Position numbers and translations under genes: made by a program | Assembly (NCBI GenBank): GCA_023255285.1 | Contig: JALRIY010000017.1 | Coordinates: 1-18,686, forward strand | Direction of reading: 5' to 3' | DNA from: Algoriphagus sp. | GTDB taxonomy: Bacteria; Bacteroidota; Bacteroidia; Cytophagales; Cyclobacteriaceae | Length of the DNA stretch: 18,686 nucleotides | Notes under the pieces: generated by a model | Told to the model about the DNA's origin: nothing | Database searches by the model: none | What the model saw: the letters and a program-made list of their open reading frames with translations, nothing else | Shown here: positions 13,365 to 18,686 of the stretch, piece after piece | Layout: each line of letters starts with the position of its first letter | How positions within the stretch are numbered: position 1 is the stretch's first letter

Positions 13365-15469
13365 ATATCAAACGCTCCATAGTGATTCGAGTGCGGGTGA
13401 TTTTCATCCTAGTAGCCTTGGCTGCAGCTGCCATTCCCTACAAGGTAGCCGTGGTTCAGTTGATTGAAGGGGAAAAATGGAAGGCAAAAGCAGAACAAGT
13501 AAATTTTCAATACCGAAAAGTTCCCGCAACTCGAGGTAATATCTATGCTTCGGATGGCAGTTTGCTGGCCACAAGCCTTCCATTTTACCAAGTTGCCATT
13601 GACCCACTGGTCTTGGAGGATAAAAAATTTAAGGATGGTTTGGACTCCTTAGCAGTACTATTGGCCAATTTTTACCAAGATAAGTCTCCAACTGCCTACA
13701 AGCGCATGTTGCAAGATGCTCGAACTAGCCAAAAGCGCTACTTGATGGTCAATCGTCGGCAAATTGATTACCAAGACATGCAGCTGATGAGGTCTTGGCC
13801 AATTTTTAAAGAAGGGAGAGTTGGCGGCGGAGTCATTTTCGAAAAAATTGAACGACGCTACCAACCTTTCAATTCCCTTGCCAGTAGAACTTTAGGCACT
13901 TTAAACCAAGATGGGGTAGGATCAGGTATTGAATACAGCTTCAATAAACAACTTAAGGGAGCCGATGGAAAAGCCTTATTCCAACGCTTATCCGGGGGAG
14001 TTTGGAAACCACTTTTTGACGTAGATGACGTCAAGCCTCAAGATGGTTACGATATCCAAACCACCCTAGATGTGATGATTCAGGATGTGGCCGAAACAGC
14101 TCTTCGACGACAATTGATGGATAGGGAGGCTGCTTTTGGGGCTGTTGTTGTCATGGAGGTAGCAACTGGCCATGTCAAAGCAATTTCAAATTTACAGCGT
14201 AATGCGGCAGGGACAGGCTATGTGGAAAGCTACAATTATGCAGTTGGAGATATAGGCAGCACCGAACCTGGATCTACGTTCAAGCTGGTGTCCATGCTCG
14301 CCCTTTTGGAAGAGAATAAAATAAGTCCAAATGACTTGATTGAAACTGGCAATGGGGTGCATCGATTTTACAATCAATCCATGTACGATGCCAAGGTTGG
14401 GGGGTATGGTACCATCACCATCCGCCAAGCATTTGAAAAATCTTCTAACGTAGCGATATCTAAATTGGTAGACCTGCATTTCGGTTCTAGCCCTTCCAAG
14501 TTTCTTGCTTACCTCGATCAAATAGGTCTTTCCCAACCCCTCAACCTACAGTTGGTCGGTGAAGGAAAGCCCTATTTCAAAAAACCAGGCACCAAAAATT
14601 GGTATGGAACGTCATTACCTTGGATTTCCATTGGCTATGAATCCAAATTAAATCCCATCCACACCCTTGCCATTTATAATGCTGTTGCAAACGGAGGAAA
14701 GATGATGAAGCCCTTGTTTGTAAAGTCAGTGGGAAATGGAGCACAGGTCATCGAGACGTATTCACCTCAGGTACTTAGAGAATCCATTGCCTCTCCAAAA
14801 ACCATCAAGCAGCTGCAGGATTTGTTACTGGGGGTGGTCGAAAACGGGACAGCAAAAAATATTAAAAATCCCAATTACAAAATTGCTGGGAAAACAGGCA
14901 CTGCCCAAAAGATCATCAATGGGAAGTACCAGCAAATTTATTACACCAGCTTCGCCGGTTACTTTCCCGCAGATCGCCCAAAATACAGCATGATTGTGGT
15001 GATAGATAGTCCAAAAGGAATTGCTGCTTACGGGGGAGATGTTTCTGCTCCAGTATTCAAGGAAATTGCAGATAAAATTTTTGCAACGGACTTGGACCTT
15101 AATGTGGTAGACCCATCCAAGATTAAGCAATTGGAGGCTCCGATTTCTAGCTATCCTTTCGTAGCCTCGGGTAAGGGGGAGGAGCTGCAAAGTATTTTTG
15201 ACTTCTTGAAGCTTCCGTTAAAATCTCCCTCCCAAGAGGAGTGGATAGCAGCAGACCGACTGGAAAACCAGGTAAATCTTCAACTTATCGATACTGAAAA
15301 AGCGGTGGTACCTAATGTATCTGGTATGTCACTTCGTGACGCACTATTTATTTTAGAGAATAAGGGATTGCAGGTGAATTTCAATGGAAAGGGAAGGGTG
15401 ATCAGCCAGTCTATTTCTCCAGGAACAGCCCTGACCCCTAATGCCACTATAGATCTTGTCCTTGGATAA
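13361..15469 (+). CDS. ftsI: Septal peptidoglycan transpeptidase (class B penicillin-binding protein) with PASTA domain
   Basis: Class B PBP of 702 residues that crosslinks septal peptidoglycan. A short cytoplasmic tail and a transmembrane helix (about residues 8-28) are followed by the dimerisation/pedestal domain with KVPATRGNIYASDGSLLA. The transpeptidase domain has all three motifs: SxxK at Ser305-Lys308 (EPGSTFK), SxN at Ser361-Asn363 (KSSN) and KTG at 511-513 (AGKTGTAQ). Residues ~648-702 are one PASTA domain (VVPNVSGMSLRDAL onward). A PASTA domain on FtsI is usual in Bacteroidota but absent in E. coli. The start codon is GTG within GTGA overlapping the ftsL stop; no in-frame ATG exists near it. 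It is immediately followed by murE (TAAATG). Confidence 0.95.
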   Translation: MNIKRSIVIRVRVIFILVALAAAAIPYKVAVVQLIEGEKWKAKAEQVNFQYRKVPATRGNIYASDGSLLATSLPFYQVAIDPLVLEDKKFKDGLDSLAVLLANFYQDKSPTAYKRMLQDARTSQKRYLMVNRRQIDYQDMQLMRSWPIFKEGRVGGGVIFEKIERRYQPFNSLASRTLGTLNQDGVGSGIEYSFNKQLKGADGKALFQRLSGGVWKPLFDVDDVKPQDGYDIQTTLDVMIQDVAETALRRQLMDREAAFGAVVVMEVATGHVKAISNLQRNAAGTGYVESYNYAVGDIGSTEPGSTFKLVSMLALLEENKISPNDLIETGNGVHRFYNQSMYDAKVGGYGTITIRQAFEKSSNVAISKLVDLHFGSSPSKFLAYLDQIGLSQPLNLQLVGEGKPYFKKPGTKNWYGTSLPWISIGYESKLNPIHTLAIYNAVANGGKMMKPLFVKSVGNGAQVIETYSPQVLRESIASPKTIKQLQDLLLGVVENGTAKNIKNPNYKIAGKTGTAQKIINGKYQQIYYTSFAGYFPADRPKYSMIVVIDSPKGIAAYGGDVSAPVFKEIADKIFATDLDLNVVDPSKIKQLEAPISSYPFVASGKGEELQSIFDFLKLPLKSPSQEEWIAADRLENQVNLQLIDTEKAVVPNVSGMSLRDALFILENKGLQVNFNGKGRVISQSISPGTALTPNATIDLVLG

Positions 15470-16933
15470 ATGAACGTGCTCAAAGACATATTGTACAAAG
15501 TTTCACTTACTGCCACCTATGGAGATATGGAGCGGAGGGTAAGTGGATTGGTCTTTGACAGCCGAAAAGTTCAAGAAAATTATGCTTTTGTTGCGGTCAA
15601 TGGTACCCAGGTGGATGGACATGACTTTATCTCCTTGGCCTTAGAAAAAGGAGCGACAACGATTATTTGTGAACAACTTCCAGAGGTGCTTGCTACTGGG
15701 ATCACGTACATCCAAGTAGTGGATTCTGCGAAAGCCCTTGGAATTATAGCTGCCAATTTTTACAGCAATCCCTCTGATAAAATCAAAGTTGTCGCGGTGA
15801 CAGGTACCAATGGAAAAACAAGTACGGTTACGTTATTGCACCAGTTGTTTGTTCGAATGGGCTACAGTACAGGACTTCTTTCTACGGTTGAAAATAAAAT
15901 TAACGAGGAAGTAATTCCTTCCACGCATACCACCCCTGATGCTATTAGTGCGCAAGCCTTACTTCGTAACATGGTGGATGCAGGTTGTACCCATTGCTTT
16001 ATGGAAGCCAGTTCCCACGCCATCGTACAAGAACGCATCGCTGGATTGAAGTTGGCAGGAGCAGTATTTACCAACATTACGCACGATCACTTGGATTACC
16101 ACGGTACCTTTGATGCCTACATCAAGGCCAAGAAAAAGCTTTTTGATGAATTGCCAAAGGATGCATTTGCCCTCGTCAATGGCGATGACAAGCATGGAGG
16201 GGTCATGGTTCAAAATTGCCGTGGAACGCTTCAAACCTTTGGACTGAAGTCTGCCGCAGATTTCAAAGCCAAAATACTTTCCAATACCATCGAAGGCTTG
16301 GAGTTGGAAGTCAATGGAAAACTCATTTGGTTCAGAATGATTGGCTCCTTCAATGCCTATAATTTATTGGGAGTATTGGGCACCGCGGTATTGCTTGGGG
16401 AAGACGAAGACGAGGTGCTCCGGGAATTGTCTGCAATCAAAGGTGCCAAAGGACGTTTTGATCGAATTTCAATTGGAGGAATCACCGCTATTGTGGACTA
16501 TGCACACACACCCGATGCGCTTGACAATGTATTGAAGACGATAAATGCCTTTCGTACAGGGAACGAGCAACTCATCACCGTTGTAGGCTGTGGGGGAAAT
16601 CGGGATAAAACCAAGCGGCCAATCATGGCTAAAATAGCTGTTTCAGAAAGTACCAAAGCCATTTTTACCTCTGATAATCCAAGATTTGAGGAGCCAGCTG
16701 AGATCCTTAAAGAAATGCAAGCAGGTGTCGGGCCAACCGATTTTCGTAAAACTTTGACCATTGAAGACCGAAGAGAAGCCATCAAGACCGCACTCCTTCT
16801 CTGTCAAAAAGGAGATATCGTGCTGATTGCAGGCAAAGGGCATGAGGACTATCAAGAAATTAAAGGCGTAAAGCATCCTTTCGATGATGCTGAAGTCGTG
16901 ACGGAATTATTGACTCAACTAAACGGAAACTGA
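15470..16933 (+). CDS. murE: UDP-N-acetylmuramoyl-L-alanyl-D-glutamate--2,6-diaminopimelate ligase
   Basis: Cytoplasmic Mur ligase adding the third stem-peptide residue; 487 residues. The ATP loop is VTGTNGKTSTV (Gly112-Ser118). THTTPDA, SSHAI and FTNITHDHLDYH (UDP-MurNAc-peptide and carbamylated-Lys region) follow in order. DNPR at 402-405 (TSDNPRFEEP) is the motif that binds the amino acid's distal carboxyl and marks meso-diaminopimelate enzymes, as against lysine-specific ones. The stem peptide should therefore contain meso-DAP. It starts on the base after the ftsI stop and ends one base before mraY. Confidence 0.97.
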   Translation: MNVLKDILYKVSLTATYGDMERRVSGLVFDSRKVQENYAFVAVNGTQVDGHDFISLALEKGATTIICEQLPEVLATGITYIQVVDSAKALGIIAANFYSNPSDKIKVVAVTGTNGKTSTVTLLHQLFVRMGYSTGLLSTVENKINEEVIPSTHTTPDAISAQALLRNMVDAGCTHCFMEASSHAIVQERIAGLKLAGAVFTNITHDHLDYHGTFDAYIKAKKKLFDELPKDAFALVNGDDKHGGVMVQNCRGTLQTFGLKSAADFKAKILSNTIEGLELEVNGKLIWFRMIGSFNAYNLLGVLGTAVLLGEDEDEVLRELSAIKGAKGRFDRISIGGITAIVDYAHTPDALDNVLKTINAFRTGNEQLITVVGCGGNRDKTKRPIMAKIAVSESTKAIFTSDNPRFEEPAEILKEMQAGVGPTDFRKTLTIEDRREAIKTALLLCQKGDIVLIAGKGHEDYQEIKGVKHPFDDAEVVTELLTQLNGN

Positions 16934-16934
16934 C

Positions 16935-18146
16935 ATGCTCTATCCTTTATTTGACTATTTAGATCGCGTGTTAGACATCCCAGGGACGGGGGTGTTCCGC
17001 TACATTTCGTTCCGGGCAGGGATGGCAGCCCTGTTTTCGTTAATTATCACCATCACCTTTGGGCACCATATCATCAATTGGATTCGCAACCGTCAAATTG
17101 GGGAAACAGTTCGAGATTTAGGCTTGGAAGGTCAAACCCAAAAGAAAGGAACTCCTACCATGGGAGGTTTGATGATGATCGCAGCCATCTTACTTCCTAC
17201 CCTACTATTTGCCAATCTCAATAACATTTACATCATTTTGTTATTAGTTACTACGGTTTGGTTGGGGATGATAGGCTTTTTGGACGATTACATCAAGGTA
17301 TTCCGTAAGAACAAGGATGGACTTAAAGGGAGATTTAAAATCGTAGGACAAATTGGTATCGGCATCATCGTGGGAGCCACCTTGTACTACCACGATGACG
17401 TAGTGATTCGTGAGTTTTCTACTCCTGTTTCTGTTGAAAGTGGAGTGATCGAAACCCCCGCTTTTCAAGACACCAAAGCCTTAAAAACAACCATCCCTTT
17501 CTTCAAAAATAACGAACTCAACTACGAAGATTTTCTTGGATTCATGGGTGATTCCATGACTCCAGTGCTTTACATCTTTGTTGCAATATTCATTATTACA
17601 GCGGTATCTAACGGCGCCAATATTACCGATGGCATTGATGGGCTGGCAGCAGGTACTTCTGCCATTATCGGTTTGACCATAGCCATATTCGCTTACTTGA
17701 GTGGTAACGCTATTTTTTCCCAATACCTCAATATCATGTACATCCCCAATTCTGGGGAATTGGTAATCTTCACGGCAGCTTTTATCGGTGCTTGTGTGGG
17801 ATTCCTTTGGTACAATTCGTATCCGGCCCAAGTATTTATGGGCGATACGGGATCCTTGATGCTAGGCGGGGTGATTGCCGTGTTGGCCTTGACGCTTCGC
17901 AAAGAGCTCCTAATCCCAATTCTTTGCGGGATTTTCTTGATAGAAAACCTGAGTGTCATGATTCAGGTAGCCTATTTCAAATACACAAAGAAAAAATATG
18001 GAGAAGGACGTCGGGTATTTCTGATGTCCCCACTTCACCACCATTACCAGAAAAAAGGAATTCACGAATCCAAGATCGTAACCCGTTTTTGGATCGTAGG
18101 AATCCTTCTTGCAGTAGTCACATTAGCCACCCTAAAACTAAGGTAA
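16935..18146 (+). CDS. mraY: Phospho-N-acetylmuramoyl-pentapeptide-transferase
   Basis: Integral membrane enzyme of about ten helices that moves phospho-MurNAc-pentapeptide onto undecaprenyl phosphate, forming lipid I. Family motifs are GTPTMGGLMM, the Mg-binding DDY in FLDDYIKV, NGANITDGIDGLAAG, FMGDTGSLMLGG and the C-terminal HHHYQKKGIHESKIVTRFW. At 403 residues it is about 40 longer than E. coli MraY. The extra length is a loop at residues ~155-210 (from IREFSTPVSV through NELNYEDFLG) between helices 4 and 5, on the periplasmic side by the known topology. One base separates it from murE and four from murD. Confidence 0.97.
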   Translation: MLYPLFDYLDRVLDIPGTGVFRYISFRAGMAALFSLIITITFGHHIINWIRNRQIGETVRDLGLEGQTQKKGTPTMGGLMMIAAILLPTLLFANLNNIYIILLLVTTVWLGMIGFLDDYIKVFRKNKDGLKGRFKIVGQIGIGIIVGATLYYHDDVVIREFSTPVSVESGVIETPAFQDTKALKTTIPFFKNNELNYEDFLGFMGDSMTPVLYIFVAIFIITAVSNGANITDGIDGLAAGTSAIIGLTIAIFAYLSGNAIFSQYLNIMYIPNSGELVIFTAAFIGACVGFLWYNSYPAQVFMGDTGSLMLGGVIAVLALTLRKELLIPILCGIFLIENLSVMIQVAYFKYTKKKYGEGRRVFLMSPLHHHYQKKGIHESKIVTRFWIVGILLAVVTLATLKLR

Positions 18147-18150
18147 GAAC

Positions 18151-18686
18151 ATGAACCGCCTTGTCGTCCTCGGAGCCGGAGAAAGTGGGTTGGGAGCAGC
18201 AATGCTCGCCAAACGGGAGGGCTATGCTGTTTTTGTTTCGGATGGGGGCAGCATTGGGGAGGTACGTAAAGCGCAACTTCTGTCTGCAGGAATTGAATTT
18301 GAAGAAGGCAAACATAACGAGGGGCGCATTTTAGATGCCGACCTGATCATTAAAAGTCCAGGGATATCTCCTACTGTTTCAATCGTGCAGCAGGCGATTA
18401 GTCGAGGGATTTCCGTAGTAGATGAACTGGAATTTGCCAGCAGGTACAGCAAAGGAAAGGTGATTGCAATAACCGGCACCAATGGAAAGACCACCACCAC
18501 CTTATTGACTTACCACCTTTTGAAGGAAGCTGGATGGGATGTAGGACTTGCTGGAAATGTGGGCAAAAGCTGGGCAGGACAATTACTCGAAGGAGATCAT
18601 GCCTGGTGGGTCATTGAAATTTCCAGTTTCCAGATTGATGGTTTGGTGCATTTGAAACCTCATATCGCGCTCTTGACTAACATTAC
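18151..18686 (+). CDS. murD: UDP-N-acetylmuramoyl-L-alanine--D-glutamate ligase, 3' end cut by the window
   Basis: Mur ligase adding D-glutamate to UDP-MurNAc-L-Ala; the first 178 codons are visible and the frame is open at the right edge. The N-terminal Rossmann-like domain begins LVVLGAGESGLGAAMLAK, followed by IIKSPGISP, typical of MurD. The ATP loop is AITGTNGKTTTT (Gly109-Thr114), and EISSFQID and ALLTNI follow. Biosynthetically it acts before MurE, although it is encoded after mraY, the usual dcw order. No frameshift is seen in the visible part. Confidence 0.95.
   Translation, partial: MNRLVVLGAGESGLGAAMLAKREGYAVFVSDGGSIGEVRKAQLLSAGIEFEEGKHNEGRILDADLIIKSPGISPTVSIVQQAISRGISVVDELEFASRYSKGKVIAITGTNGKTTTTLLTYHLLKEAGWDVGLAGNVGKSWAGQLLEGDHAWWVIEISSFQIDGLVHLKPHIALLTNI

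Noticed and set aside
1..18686. CRISPR array, tRNA/rRNA genes, insertion sequences or prophage genes
   Set aside because: None of their repeat, structural or protein signatures were seen on reading both strands.

Overview
The window is a stretch of ordinary chromosome from a member of the Bacteroidota, most likely a Cytophagales/Cyclobacteriaceae (Algoriphagus-like) bacterium. This is an inference from: the mraZ-rsmH-ftsL-ftsI(PASTA)-murE-mraY-murD order with an FtsL-like protein; promoter-like TAnnTTTG elements of the Bacteroidota sigma factor; a YpdA-type (bacillithiol) reductase; a type III pantothenate kinase; few clear Shine-Dalgarno sequences; and moderate, slightly AT-leaning base composition. 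No species can be named from the sequence alone.

Layout. (1) Bases 1-1533 (+): the 3' part of an M19 dipeptidase, overlapped by a small protein that looks like a thiamine pyrophosphokinase stripped of its catalytic aspartates. (2) 1536-5371 (-): a glycerol utilisation cluster transcribed glpD-glpK-glpF (G3P dehydrogenase, glycerol kinase, glycerol channel), with glpK and glpF joined by an ATGA overlap. (3) 5513-7471 (-): a histidine-phosphatase lipoprotein, an RluA-type pseudouridine synthase and an SSAT-like GNAT acetyltransferase. A 133-bp palindromic, heptamer-bordered intergenic element lies between the first two. (4) 7541-8311 (+): coaX, running head-on into (5) 8313-9241 (-): a RES toxin / Xre-DUF2384 antitoxin pair, the one clearly accessory module. 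(6) 9315-10295 (-) ypdA-like reductase and, divergent from it, 10431-11237 (+) an SDR oxidoreductase. (7) 11238-11629: a 392-bp AT-rich regulatory region ending in promoter elements and a three-box MraZ operator. (8) 11630-18686 (+): the start of the dcw (division and cell wall) cluster, cut inside murD by the window edge.

How it works together. The glp genes import glycerol, phosphorylate it and oxidise it to dihydroxyacetone phosphate. The dcw genes are a tightly coupled operon (gaps of -4 to +5 nt) making the lipid I pathway enzymes (MurE, MraY, MurD) and divisome parts (FtsL-like, FtsI). Their first gene product, MraZ, probably represses the operon through the three 10-bp direct repeats. 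The RES/Xre pair is predicted to be an autoregulated NAD+-degrading toxin-antitoxin module inserted among housekeeping genes.

I found no RNA genes, CRISPR array, insertion sequence or phage gene. No grand new system is evident. The best leads are the degenerate TPK-like protein, the RES/Xre module with its phased repeat, the MraZ operator architecture and the palindromic intergenic element.
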